A DNA stretch of 64,000 bases. It comes from Agrobacterium tumefaciens. Lineage in GTDB: Bacteria; Pseudomonadota; Alphaproteobacteria; Rhizobiales; Rhizobiaceae. Below the pieces are notes generated by a model. That model saw nothing but the letters and a program-made list of their open reading frames with translations, was not told the origin of the DNA and searched no databases. The DNA lies in the NCBI RefSeq assembly GCF_013318015.2, contig NZ_CP115841.1, positions 1,674,001 to 1,738,000 on the forward strand, given 5' to 3'. Positions 29,481-39,517 of this stretch are shown in pieces. Every line of letters begins with the position of its first letter. Within the stretch, counting starts at the first letter, position 1. A program made the position numbers and the translations under genes.

Positions 29481-30560
29481 ATGCGAAATTCGGCAAAATT
29501 CCGCGGAAGAAGCGCACTTCTTCTGTCTTCCACGGTGGGCCTTGCACTGGCTTTGGCCGGATGCACCAGCGTCGAATATGCCGCAAAGGAAGGGCCGAAC
29601 GGCCCGAAAATAGCCGCAGTCAACCAAACCGCACCGGCACAAGCCTCCGCACAGTCGGAAACGGCTGGTACCCCGGCTGATGCCGCCGCACCGGCAGCAC
29701 ATGCCACTGACGTGGCAGCCTCTTCCCAGCCCGAATCGCTTCCAACCGTCGCCGCCGTCAAGGGTGGCCGCGTGGCGCTGCCGCCGGCAGCGGAAATTGC
29801 AGCGGCAGTGGCAAGCCCAACCCAGATGCAGCCGCAGCAACAACAGACAGAGGTCGCGCAGGCAACGGTAACGACAGCCGCGCCGACGACGGCTGCGGCT
29901 CTTGCACCGCACGCCGCAACGCCGGCAGCCGCAGCGATCGAAACCGCAAGTGCCGCCGCGAAACCGGCGGCCCACAACTCTGCCGCCGACCTGCCGCAGG
30001 TGGTTGCCGTCAAGGGCAGCTTCCCGCCCGCACCGCCGCCGCCCGGAACGCCGTCGATCGGTACCGAACTGACCGCGGAACGCAAAGTCATTCCCCTGCC
30101 CAAGCCGGACAGCACGGTTCTGGCCTATGCAGCCGGCCCGACCAACGCCGCCCTTGCCGCTATCCGGCAGAACGAAACGATGACGGCGCCGTACAAATCC
30201 GCGCCGGCCGGACGTGAAAAGCTGAGCGGGCTTATTTCGAAATACGCTGTCATGTATAATGTGCCTGAAGATCTGGTGCATCGCGTGGTGCAGCGTGAAA
30301 GCAGATACAATCCCGGCGCCTATAATGGCGGCCACTTCGGTCTGATGCAGATCAAGCACGCCACGGCCCGCTCCATGGGCTTTGATGGCCCCGCTTCTGG
30401 CTTGTTCGATGCCGAAACCAACCTCAAATATGCCGTCAAATATCTGAGCGGCGCCTGGCTTGTTGCCGACAACAACCGGGACAATGCTGTCAGGCTTTAT
30501 GCACGCGGTTATTATTACGATGCCAAGCGCAAGGGCATGCTGCACGTTCTGCGCAAGTAA
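29481..30560 (+). CDS. Lipoprotein lytic transglycosylase with Ala/Pro-rich linker
   Basis: Predicted outer-membrane-anchored lytic transglycosylase of 359 residues. It has a lipoprotein signal with lipobox LALAGC (lipidated Cys near residue 31), a long low-complexity linker rich in Ala, Pro, Thr and Gln (about residues 40-210), and a C-terminal SLT domain with the catalytic glutamate in VVQRESRYNPGAY and HFGLMQIKHATARSMGF. The linker likely spans from the outer membrane to the peptidoglycan. The SLT domain is related to that encoded at 24835. A promoter is likely in the 125-base gap after the exporter gene. Confidence 0.9.
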   Translation: MRNSAKFRGRSALLLSSTVGLALALAGCTSVEYAAKEGPNGPKIAAVNQTAPAQASAQSETAGTPADAAAPAAHATDVAASSQPESLPTVAAVKGGRVALPPAAEIAAAVASPTQMQPQQQQTEVAQATVTTAAPTTAAALAPHAATPAAAAIETASAAAKPAAHNSAADLPQVVAVKGSFPPAPPPPGTPSIGTELTAERKVIPLPKPDSTVLAYAAGPTNAALAAIRQNETMTAPYKSAPAGREKLSGLISKYAVMYNVPEDLVHRVVQRESRYNPGAYNGGHFGLMQIKHATARSMGFDGPASGLFDAETNLKYAVKYLSGAWLVADNNRDNAVRLYARGYYYDAKRKGMLHVLRK

Positions 30561-30631
30561 GCCTTTGAGCAGCGCCGGGACTGCAATGCAGCAAAGCGGC
30601 TTTTCTTAAAAACGTCGAGCACGTCACTTTT

Positions 30632-30716
30632 GTCATCCTCGGGCTTGTCCCTGGGATCTGCAAGCTTTTGATTTTACGATATGTGGCTGGATCCTCGGTA
30701 CAAGCCCGAGCATGAC
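30632..30716. repeat. Palindromic intergenic repeat, RIME-like (copy 1)
   Basis: The 85-base element has ends GTCATCCTCGGGCTTGT and ACAAGCCCGAGCATGAC, a 17-bp inverted repeat with one mismatch, and an inner GATCTGC-to-GGATCCTCGG section. A second copy lies at 44333-44416. The composition resembles rhizobial intergenic mosaic elements (RIME), an identification from memory. Confidence 0.75.
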
Positions 30717-30792
30717 GTCGCATCCAAATCAAAGCTTGAGACCCGAGTGGTTTCACACCGCCTTTTCGATTCGTTACGTCGGCCCACAACCC

Positions 30793-30810
30793 CTGTCATC
30801 AAACTGTAGC
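30793..30810 (+). promoter_or_regulatory. PHO box upstream of btaAB
   Basis: CTGTCATCAAACTGTAGC matches the PhoB consensus of two CTGTCAT half-sites separated by four bases, 11 bp apart; the second half-site is CTGTAGC. It lies 44 bases upstream of the btaA start codon. Betaine lipid synthesis genes in rhizobia are known to be induced by PhoB under phosphate limitation. Confidence 0.75.
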
Positions 30811-30853
30811 GTCGTGACTGTAGACGCCTCTCAATCTATTGAGAGGTGAACAT

Positions 30854-32104
30854 ATGACGAGTGCGGCACCCAAGACCGGCTTCAGCAAGAATACGAAACT
30901 GAAGTCCGCATTGCTCCAGCACAAGGCGCTCTCGAAAAGCGGTTTTTCCGAACGGTTCTTCGGGGTTCTCTTTTCCGGTCTGGTTTATCCGCAAATCTGG
31001 GAAGACCCGGAAATCGATATGGAAGCGATGGAGCTTGCTGAAGGCCACCGTATCGTCACCATCGGCTCGGGCGGCTGCAACATGCTGGCCTACCTCTCCC
31101 GCAACCCTGCCAGCATCGATGTGGTGGATCTTAACCCGCATCACATCGCTCTCAACAAGCTGAAGCTTGCCGCCTTCCGCCATCTCCCGGCCCATCAGGA
31201 TGTGGTTCGCCAGTTCGGCCGCGCCAATACGCGCAGCAATAGTCATGGCTACGACCGATTCATCGCCGACCATCTCGACGACACGACCAAGGCCTACTGG
31301 TCGAAACGCACCCTGTCCGGCCGTCGCCGCATCTCGGTATTCGACAGGAACATATACCGCACCGGTCTGCTCGGCCGTTTCATCGGCGCCGGCCACCTTA
31401 TGGCGCGCCTGCACGGCGTCAGGCTGACTGAAATGGCCAATAGCCGCACGCTGGATGAACAGCGTCGGTTCTTCGACAGCAAGGTCGCACCGCTGTTCGA
31501 CAAGCCGGTGGTGCGCTGGCTGACGAAGCGAAAAAGTTCGCTGTTCGGCCTTGGCATTCCGCCCCGCCAATATGACGAGCTGGCAAGCCTTTCCAACGAC
31601 GGCACAGTCGCCTCCGTCCTCAAGGAGCGACTTGAAAAGCTTGCCTGCAACTTTCCACTCAGCGACAATTATTTCGCCTGGCAGGCCTTCGCGCGCCGTT
31701 ATCCCGAGCCGCATGAGGGTGCCCTGCCCGCTTATCTCAAGCGGGAATATTACGAGACGATCCGCGACAACACCGCCCGCGTTGCCGTGCACCACGCCAC
31801 CTATACCGAGCTGCTTTCCAAAAAACCGGCAAACGGCGTCGATCGCTACATTCTGCTCGATGCGCAGGACTGGATGACGGACGTGCAGCTCAACGAATTG
31901 TGGTCGCAGATCAGCCGCACCGCCGCTCCCGGCGCCCGCGTCATTTTCCGCACCGCTGCCGAAAAGAGCGTGATCGAAGGCCGTCTCTCGGCCGATATCC
32001 GCAACCAGTGGATCTATCTAGAGGAACGCTCCAATGAGCTCAACGCCATGGACCGTTCGGCCATCTATGGCGGCTTCCATATCTATCAGAGGGCTCTGGC
32101 ATGA
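30854..32104 (+). CDS. btaA: SAM:diacylglycerol 3-amino-3-carboxypropyltransferase
   Basis: First enzyme of betaine lipid (DGTS) synthesis: transfers the 3-amino-3-carboxypropyl group from SAM to diacylglycerol, giving diacylglycerylhomoserine. The ATG at 30854 has GAGAGGTGAA upstream and gives 416 residues, close to known BtaA proteins. The N-terminal part has FFGVLFSGLVYPQIWEDPEID, the SAM-binding TIGSGGCNMLAYL near residue 72 and VVDLNPHHIALN. The C-terminal half has YILLDAQDWMTD and PGARVIFRTAAEKS. The neighbouring btaB overlaps by 4 bases, and a PHO box sits upstream. Confidence 0.93.
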   Translation: MTSAAPKTGFSKNTKLKSALLQHKALSKSGFSERFFGVLFSGLVYPQIWEDPEIDMEAMELAEGHRIVTIGSGGCNMLAYLSRNPASIDVVDLNPHHIALNKLKLAAFRHLPAHQDVVRQFGRANTRSNSHGYDRFIADHLDDTTKAYWSKRTLSGRRRISVFDRNIYRTGLLGRFIGAGHLMARLHGVRLTEMANSRTLDEQRRFFDSKVAPLFDKPVVRWLTKRKSSLFGLGIPPRQYDELASLSNDGTVASVLKERLEKLACNFPLSDNYFAWQAFARRYPEPHEGALPAYLKREYYETIRDNTARVAVHHATYTELLSKKPANGVDRYILLDAQDWMTDVQLNELWSQISRTAAPGARVIFRTAAEKSVIEGRLSADIRNQWIYLEERSNELNAMDRSAIYGGFHIYQRALA

Positions 32105-32817
32105 AAACCATCGGCGAGAATGTCGGCCTTGCGGATGAGGCGCATGCGAGCCTGATGGACCGCATGTATCGCCACCAGCGGCATATCTACGATATTACCC
32201 GCAAATATTACCTTCTGGGCCGCGACAGGACCATTTCCGGCCTCGACGTGCCCAAGGGTGGCACGCTGCTTGAAGTCGGCTGCGGTACCGGCCGCAACCT
32301 GCTGCTGGCCAGCCGCAAGTTTCCTGAAGCAAGACTGTTCGGTCTCGATATCTCCGCCGAAATGCTGCTGACCGCATCCGAGAATTTTACCGGAAAGACG
32401 GAACGCCCCGTTCTGCGCGTGGCCGACGCCACCGCTTTCCGCGCCGTAGAATTCGGTCAGCCGGACGGTTTCGACCGAGTCATGATCCCCTATGCGCTTT
32501 CGATGATACCGGACTGGGAAAAGGCGATCGAACAGGCGCTGACAGCTCTCAAGCCCGGCGGCTCGCTGCACATCGTCGATTTCGGCCAGCAGGAACAATT
32601 GCCCAAGTGGTTCCGCGCACTTTTGCAGGCATGGCTCACCCGCTTCCACGTCACGCCCCGCGCCAATCTCCGTTACGTTCTGGCCAACATGGCAGGCCGT
32701 TTTGACGGTAATCTCGAATTCGAGGAGATTGCCCGGGGTTACGCCTGGCGGGCCATCATCACGCTTCCGGTCGCCGAAGTGCAGCCAAAAGTCAGCCGTA
32801 TTCTCGCAGACGCCTGA
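32101..32817 (+). CDS. btaB: Betaine lipid N-methyltransferase
   Basis: SAM-dependent methyltransferase that trimethylates diacylglycerylhomoserine to DGTS. The 238-residue product has the Rossmann SAM motif LLEVGCGTGRNLLLA near residue 56, FGLDISAEML, and a middle VMIPYALSMIPDWEKAIEQA segment typical of small-molecule methyltransferases. Its ATG overlaps the btaA stop (ATGA), which implies translational coupling. Substrate is assigned from the pairing with btaA. Both act at the inner membrane and replace phospholipids when phosphate is scarce. Confidence 0.92.
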   Translation: MKTIGENVGLADEAHASLMDRMYRHQRHIYDITRKYYLLGRDRTISGLDVPKGGTLLEVGCGTGRNLLLASRKFPEARLFGLDISAEMLLTASENFTGKTERPVLRVADATAFRAVEFGQPDGFDRVMIPYALSMIPDWEKAIEQALTALKPGGSLHIVDFGQQEQLPKWFRALLQAWLTRFHVTPRANLRYVLANMAGRFDGNLEFEEIARGYAWRAIITLPVAEVQPKVSRILADA

Positions 32818-33062
32818 TCATCAAGGGTTAAGGCGCCTCGCCTCTGCAAATGCGGGCAAGACGCTGCCAGCCAGCGGTCCTACAAGTATACGCCACTGGG
32901 ACTGAAAGACCGCAAATCTCTTGGAATCCAGCGACTTGCCAGCCGAAAAAAGGCCACTGCCCCTTGCCATAACGGCTTGTTTACCATGTTATGGGTAAAT
33001 CGGGAGACGCGGCGCGCCATTTTGCGGCTGCGGATGGGCAACAATAATTCATCAGGGTTCCA

Positions 33063-33842
33063 ATGCGGCTGCGTCTATCGGCACTTTTGTCGGCTATGTT
33101 GTTGATCGGCGGCTGTACGTCCACGAGCTATGACTTGCTTGAAACGGCTTCTGTTTCCAAGCCGAAATTCTCCGATACCGACCCACAGGATTTTGGCACG
33201 AACAACCCGCATCGCCACGAGGTGCATGGCATCGACGTGTCCAAATGGAATGGCGACGTCGACTGGCGGACCGTTCGCAAATCCGGCGTTTCCTTCGTCT
33301 TCATCAAGGCCACCGAAGGCTCAGACCGCATCGATCCGAAATTTGGGGACCACTGGCGCAGCGCGGCGGCGGCAGATATCCTGCACGCGCCATACCATTT
33401 CTACTACTTCTGCTCGACAGCGGACGCTCAGGCCGACTGGTTCATCAGCAACGTGCCAAAGGAAGCCGTCACCCTACCGCCGGTTCTCGATGTGGAATGG
33501 AACCCCTCCTCCCCCACCTGCAAGACGCGCCCGGCTCCTGGCATCGTCCGTGCCGAGATGCAGCGTTTCCTCGACCGCCTCGAGGCCCATTACGGCAAGC
33601 GCCCGATCATCTACACCTCGGTCGACTTCCACCGCGACAACCTCGTTGGCCAGTTCAAGAATTACCATTTCTGGGTGCGCTCCGTCGCCGCGCATCCCGC
33701 CAAGATTTACGAAGACCGGCAGTGGGCCTTCTGGCAATATACGGCCACCGGCGTCGTGCCCGGCGTCAACGGCCCGACCGACATCAATGTCTTCGCCGGA
33801 AGTGAGAAAAACTGGCGGAAATGGATCGCTTCGGCCAAATAA
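33063..33842 (+). CDS. GH25-family lysozyme-like lipoprotein
   Basis: Predicted muramidase (1,4-beta-N-acetylmuramidase) of glycoside hydrolase family 25, 259 residues. It has a lipoprotein signal with lipobox LIGGC (Cys at residue 18), a short linker, and the GH25 barrel starting at HGIDVSKWNGDVDW. Catalytic acidic residues are expected in the conserved VLDVEWN segment, and IKATEGSDRIDPKF and the C-terminal AFWQYTATGVVPGVNGPTDINVF match the family. GH25 is common in phages and Gram-positives and less usual as an envelope lipoprotein here. It stands alone, 245 bases after btaB. Confidence 0.9.
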   Translation: MRLRLSALLSAMLLIGGCTSTSYDLLETASVSKPKFSDTDPQDFGTNNPHRHEVHGIDVSKWNGDVDWRTVRKSGVSFVFIKATEGSDRIDPKFGDHWRSAAAADILHAPYHFYYFCSTADAQADWFISNVPKEAVTLPPVLDVEWNPSSPTCKTRPAPGIVRAEMQRFLDRLEAHYGKRPIIYTSVDFHRDNLVGQFKNYHFWVRSVAAHPAKIYEDRQWAFWQYTATGVVPGVNGPTDINVFAGSEKNWRKWIASAK

Positions 33843-33964
33843 TACGGCCAAGAAGCAACACATTCGAAAAATCGGCGTTCTTCTGCACCGGCAGATCGCT
33901 GGACCCGTTTTTTTGTCGCAAACATGTGGGTAAAGCGGGCTAACAACCTATCGAGGAAATTCCC

Positions 33965-35191
33965 ATGCCCACTTTTCGGTCGCGCAGCATCATTTTTGCC
34001 GCCGCTCTGTCGCTTCTCTCCACCGGCTCCGCCCTTGCCACACCGCCTGTGGCCTCGCCTGACGATCCAAAGCAGGTTGCCTGCGGCGGTGATCTCGGCG
34101 CATTTCTTGAGGGCGTGAAGGCTGAGGCCGCTGCCAAGGGTGTTCCGGCGGCTGCCATCGAAAAGGCGCTGGCCGGCGCGCAGATAGACCCCAAAGTGCT
34201 TTCGCGTGACCGCGCACAGGGCGTCTTCCGCCAGACCTTCCTCGAATTTTCCCAGCGCACCGTCAGCCAGGCCCGTCTCGATATCGGCCGCAAGAAGCTG
34301 CAGGAGCTGTCATCGACCTTTGCCCGTGCCGAGAACGAATTCGGCATACCGGCTGGCGTCATTGCCGCCTTCTGGGCCATGGAGACCGATTTCGGTGCCG
34401 TCCAGGGCGATTTCAACACCCGTAACGCGCTGGTGACCCTCTCGCATGATTGCCGCCGCCCGGAACTCTTCCGTCCGCAATTGCTGGCCCTCATCGAAAT
34501 GGTCCAGCATGGCGATCTCGACCCCACGTCCAACACGGGTGCGTGGGCCGGTGAAATCGGCCAGGTACAGATGCTGCCCAAGGACATCATCGCTTTCGGC
34601 ATCGATGGTGATGGCGATGGCCATGTCAACGTCAAGAGCAGCGCACCGGATGCGATCCTCACGGCGGCGAAATTCATCCAGCACCTCGGCTTCAAGAAGG
34701 GCGAACCTTGGATGCAGGAAGTTTCCGTACCGGAAAACCTGCCCTGGGAGAAATCCGGCCTCGGCGGTTCGCTTACCGCCGGTGACTGGTTTACCCTCGG
34801 CGTGACCCCGCGCGACGGTAACAAAAATTTCGCCTCCCTGCCCGCAGCCCTCATCATGCCGCAGGGCCGCAAGGGACCGACCTTCCTCACCTATCCCAAC
34901 TTCAACATCTATCTGGAATGGAACCAGTCGTTCATCTACACGACCTCGGCTGCCTATTTCGCCAACCGTCTGATGGGCGCCCCTGTCTATAACAAGGGCA
35001 ATCCCGATCCGGGCTTCGATGACGCGACGATGAAAGAGTTGCAGACCAAGCTTGAAGCGCGCGGCCACGATGTTGGCAAGGTGGACGGAATTCTCGGTTC
35101 CGGCACCCGCGTCGCCATCCAGAAGGAACAGCAGCGTCTCGGAATCCCTGCGGATGGATGGCCGACCCAGGCACTTCTCCAGGCGCTTTAA
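33965..35191 (+). CDS. Lytic murein transglycosylase, MltB type, with peptidoglycan-binding domain
   Basis: Periplasmic lytic transglycosylase of the SLT_2/MltB (GH103) family, 408 residues. A signal peptide (RSIIFAAALSLLSTGSALA, cleavage near residue 26) precedes the catalytic domain. The catalytic glutamate is in IAAFWAMETDFGAVQGDFNT near residue 140; AWAGEIGQVQMLPKDIIAFGIDGDGDGHVN is the second conserved block. The C-terminal 60 residues form a peptidoglycan-binding type 1 domain (LQTKLEARGHDVGKVDGILG). It is followed by a terminator, so it is a single-gene unit. Confidence 0.93.
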   Translation: MPTFRSRSIIFAAALSLLSTGSALATPPVASPDDPKQVACGGDLGAFLEGVKAEAAAKGVPAAAIEKALAGAQIDPKVLSRDRAQGVFRQTFLEFSQRTVSQARLDIGRKKLQELSSTFARAENEFGIPAGVIAAFWAMETDFGAVQGDFNTRNALVTLSHDCRRPELFRPQLLALIEMVQHGDLDPTSNTGAWAGEIGQVQMLPKDIIAFGIDGDGDGHVNVKSSAPDAILTAAKFIQHLGFKKGEPWMQEVSVPENLPWEKSGLGGSLTAGDWFTLGVTPRDGNKNFASLPAALIMPQGRKGPTFLTYPNFNIYLEWNQSFIYTTSAAYFANRLMGAPVYNKGNPDPGFDDATMKELQTKLEARGHDVGKVDGILGSGTRVAIQKEQQRLGIPADGWPTQALLQAL

Positions 35192-35264
35192 CCTGTGTTA
35201 ATCGCACCTTCGGGCCTTTAATCTATCGGCCGGAATCAAGGCTTAAACTGTTAATCTCGACCGG

Positions 35265-35301
35265 ATGACTGGGGATAACACCCCGGTCATTTACTTTTTT
35301 T
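35265..35301 (+). terminator. Rho-independent terminator after the MltB-like gene
   Basis: A 10-bp stem ATGACTGGGG and CCCCGGTCAT (one T-G wobble) with a 6-base loop is followed by TTAC and a run of eight T residues. It lies about 75 bases after the stop codon. Confidence 0.8.
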
Positions 35302-35469
35302 AAAGATATGAAGCACTGCGTGATGAGAAAATAATCTTTTATTTTCAATTAATTACAGAAGTTACTTTTTTAAGCGGCGACAAAGCATGCTGCACCGCAT
35401 CACAGAAACCGCTTTTCAAGTGCCACAAAACGGTCATATTATCGAACCTGTCAACAACAGGAGGCACCC

Positions 35470-35547
35470 ATGGGACTTACAAAATCTCTCAATGCCTTGG
35501 CAGTCGGTTTGGCGTTTTTGTTCGTAGCGATGATGCTTTTCATCTGA
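35470..35547 (+). CDS. 25-residue single-pass membrane microprotein
   Basis: A very short frame encodes MGLTKSLNALAVGLAFLFVA followed by MMLFI, essentially one hydrophobic helix with a single lysine near the N-terminus. A strong AGGAGG ribosome site lies 5 bases upstream of the ATG. The gene is bounded by one terminator upstream (35265-35301) and another downstream (35598-35631), so it looks like its own transcription unit. I do not recognise a function. The reasons for calling it are the ribosome site, the clean membrane helix and the terminator pair; peptide evidence is missing. Confidence 0.65.
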   Translation: MGLTKSLNALAVGLAFLFVAMMLFI

Positions 35548-35597
35548 CGAGACGTGAAGACCAAACGCAGAAAAGAACCGTAGATGACACGAGTTTG

Positions 35598-35631
35598 AAA
35601 AGCGCAGGTCCTGTCGGGCCTGCGCTTTTTT
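35598..35631 (+). terminator. Terminator between the microprotein and metF, probably bidirectional
   Basis: Stem AAAAGCGCAGG and CCTGCGCTTTT with a 10-base loop, followed by T residues on the plus strand. The opposite strand has a similar T run, so it can also serve metF. Confidence 0.88.
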
Positions 35632-35656
35632 CCTGTCGTAAATGGGATATCTGAAA

Positions 35657-36562
35657 TCAGGCGGCGCTGCGGCGCAAACGCTCAAGACCGAGGTTCTCAA
35701 GCACCGCATCGACCAGCGGCGCACGGTTCATGGTGTAGAGATGGAACTCGTTGACACCGCGCCGTTGAAGATCGGCGATCTGCTCGGCAGCAACTTCCGC
35801 CGCAACGCGGGCGCGTCCCTCGAGATCGTCATCATAACCTGCAAAACGCTCATCCAGAAAACTGGGCACACTGGTACCGCAGCGGCCGGCGAAACGCTTG
35901 AGCTGGGTCAGGTTCTGGATCGGCATGATACCCGGAACCACCGGAATGGTGATGCCCGCAGCCGTAACCCGCTCCATGTAGCGCTCGAACACGTCATTAT
36001 CGAAGAAGAACTGCGTCAGCGCCCGCGTTGCGCCGTTGTCCGCCTTGCGCTTCAGCATATCGATATCGACCGCATCGCTGGCGCTCTCCGGGTGCTTTTC
36101 GGGATAGGCAGAAACGGAAACCTCGAAATCGCTGATATCGCGTAGCCCCTTCACCAGGGCGGCGGCATTCTCGTAACCTTGCGGATGCGGCCTGTAATCC
36201 GTGCCGATACCGGTCGACGGATCGCCGCGCAGCGCCACGAAATGGCGAACGCCAGCATTGCGAAACTCTTCAACGACCTGATGCACGTCGTCACGGCTGG
36301 CATCAACGCAGGTCAGGTGCGCGGCGGTCGGCAGATGACTGTCACCGATCATCCGGCGCACCGCATCCAGCGTCGGCGCCTTGGTGGAACCGCCCGCGCC
36401 ATAGGTGACGGAGACGAAATCCGGATCCCATTTCTTCAGCTCGGCAACCGTTTCCCAGAGCTGGTTCTCCATCTCGGGGTTCTTGGGCGGGAAAAACTCG
36501 AAAGATAACCGGATATCCCCCCGGATTTCGCCATTGTGGCGCGCGGTTTCCGACCTCAACAT
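35657..36562 (-). CDS. metF: 5,10-methylenetetrahydrofolate reductase
   Basis: FAD-dependent enzyme that makes 5-methyltetrahydrofolate for methionine synthesis. The start at 36562 (MLRSETARHN) has GGGAGGG upstream and gives 301 residues, the usual size. Motifs are LSFEFFPPKNPEME near residue 18 with the catalytic glutamate, SVTYGAGGSTK, LTCVDASRDDV, FVALRGDP near 110 and FFFDNDVFERYMERV-type text near 190. It directly follows the ArsR-methyltransferase regulator gene (its ATG begins one base after that stop), so both are one operon controlled from the palindrome at 37608. Confidence 0.96.
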   Translation of the reverse strand: MLRSETARHNGEIRGDIRLSFEFFPPKNPEMENQLWETVAELKKWDPDFVSVTYGAGGSTKAPTLDAVRRMIGDSHLPTAAHLTCVDASRDDVHQVVEEFRNAGVRHFVALRGDPSTGIGTDYRPHPQGYENAAALVKGLRDISDFEVSVSAYPEKHPESASDAVDIDMLKRKADNGATRALTQFFFDNDVFERYMERVTAAGITIPVVPGIMPIQNLTQLKRFAGRCGTSVPSFLDERFAGYDDDLEGRARVAAEVAAEQIADLQRRGVNEFHLYTMNRAPLVDAVLENLGLERLRRSAA

Positions 36563-36563
36563 A

Positions 36564-37577
36564 TCATGCCCTCCCGGCAGCAAGTAAAACGGCCTCTTGC
36601 ACCACATCGTCTGCCATCAGCAGCCGCTGGTCGCGGGCAACCCATATCGTGACGTCCAAGGATTCATCGGACGCCCGTTCAGAATGAAGATCGACGGCAC
36701 GGTCGAGCACGAGCCCGGCCTTTTTCAGCCATTCATCCATAAGCGGATGCGAAAAGCCGAGCCGCACATGCGCATGCTCATCACGAAGATGCTCGAAGGA
36801 ATGCGGTGCAAGATCGATGACGATCAGCCGGCCACCGGGACGCAACATGCGGGCGGCTTCGGAAAGCGCGATCTCCGGCTGATCGAGAAAATGCAGGACC
36901 TGATGGATGACGATCAGATCGAAATCCTGGCCTTCCAGCGGCAGGTTGAGAATATCGCCATGGCGAACGGATGCATTGACCACGCCCGCCTTGTCCAGAT
37001 TTGAGCGCGCCACCGACAACATGTCGCGGCTGGCATCGACACCGATTGCCCGGCGATAGATACCGCTCAGAAGCTGGAGGATGCGGCCCGTCCCGGTACC
37101 GAGATCGAGCAGCGAGTCGATCGGGGTGGTTCCGACCAGCTTCAGCAATGCGCCTTCCACGGCCTCGTCGCTCACATGCAGGCGGCGCAACTCGTCCCAG
37201 GCGGAGGCATTGCGGCTGAAATAATCCTGCGCCCGCTCCGCCCTTACCCGCTTGACGGTGGCAAGGCGTTCGCTGTCACGCTGGAGAACGGCGTCAGAGG
37301 GCGATGCGGCGCCCAGCAGCTGCCTGATAACAACGGCGGGCTCGCCATCCTGCCGCAGGCGGAAATAGGCCCAGGCGCCCTCCTGATACCGCTCGATCAA
37401 CCCTTCTTCAGTCAAAAGCTTGAGATGACGGGAAATACGGGGCTGCGACTGGCCGAGAATTTCGGTGAGATCGGTGACGGTCAGATCGCCGGCCGCCAGA
37501 AGCGCCAGCAAGCGAAAGCGCGTCGGCTCGCCGGCCGCCTTCAAGAGATCCACCAATTTATCCAAACCGAACGCCAC
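36564..37577 (-). CDS. ArsR-family regulator fused to a SAM-methyltransferase-like domain
   Basis: Predicted transcription regulator with an N-terminal winged helix of the ArsR type (LGQSQPRISRHLKLLTEEGLI near residue 45) and a C-terminal class I methyltransferase fold from about residue 130 (LLDLGTGTGRILQLLSG). The frame begins at an ATG at 37607, but that ATG touches a perfect palindrome; I chose the GTG at 37577, which has AAGGTG eight bases upstream and gives 337 residues. This architecture and place next to metF fit the SahR type, which senses S-adenosylhomocysteine and controls methionine and SAM-cycle genes; the name is inference. Confidence 0.8.
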   Translation of the reverse strand: MAFGLDKLVDLLKAAGEPTRFRLLALLAAGDLTVTDLTEILGQSQPRISRHLKLLTEEGLIERYQEGAWAYFRLRQDGEPAVVIRQLLGAASPSDAVLQRDSERLATVKRVRAERAQDYFSRNASAWDELRRLHVSDEAVEGALLKLVGTTPIDSLLDLGTGTGRILQLLSGIYRRAIGVDASRDMLSVARSNLDKAGVVNASVRHGDILNLPLEGQDFDLIVIHQVLHFLDQPEIALSEAARMLRPGGRLIVIDLAPHSFEHLRDEHAHVRLGFSHPLMDEWLKKAGLVLDRAVDLHSERASDESLDVTIWVARDQRLLMADDVVQEAVLLAAGRA

Positions 37578-37607
37578 GTTTGCCGCACCTTGCAATCTAA
37601 TCAACAT

Positions 37608-37623
37608 ATAAAGATATCTTTAT
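37608..37623. promoter_or_regulatory. Perfect 16-bp palindrome, likely operator of the ArsR-methyltransferase gene
   Basis: ATAAAGATATCTTTAT is fully self-complementary and lies immediately upstream of the regulator gene. A possible promoter on the minus strand (TTGCAT, 17 bases, TAAAGA) overlaps it, which would make binding repressive. I recall a similar sequence as the SahR motif in Rhizobiales. Confidence 0.7.
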
Positions 37624-37689
37624 GTCGGCGTCACGCGAGATGCAAGCGCAATTTGCCACGCTCTCCCCTTAAGCCCCATTTATTGCATC

Positions 37690-37718
37690 AAAAAAGGCCC
37701 GCTTTTGGGCGGGCCTTT
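37690..37718 (-). terminator. Rho-independent terminator after ettA
   Basis: A perfect 10-bp stem (AAAGGCCCGC and GCGGGCCTTT) with a 6-base loop is followed on the minus strand by six T residues. It begins about 20 bases beyond the ettA stop codon. Confidence 0.88.
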
Positions 37719-37740
37719 CTGAAGTGATCCGAGAACAGGA

Positions 37741-39390
<1,650 letters not shown>

Positions 39391-39517
39391 TGTAGCGAAT
39401 GCTCCACATCGGATTTTAAAGAGTACGTATCGGGAAATTTGCCGCTATGTAGGGTAAATAGGACCTTGGGGCAACCTCTGGCACGATTATGACCCCATGA
39501 TTATGACAAGGGATACC

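Noticed and set aside
29301..30545. 414-codon minus-strand frame opposite the lipoprotein transglycosylase
   Set aside because: It arises from the repetitive Ala/Pro linker of the real plus-strand gene and has an improbable Gly/Arg/Cys composition.
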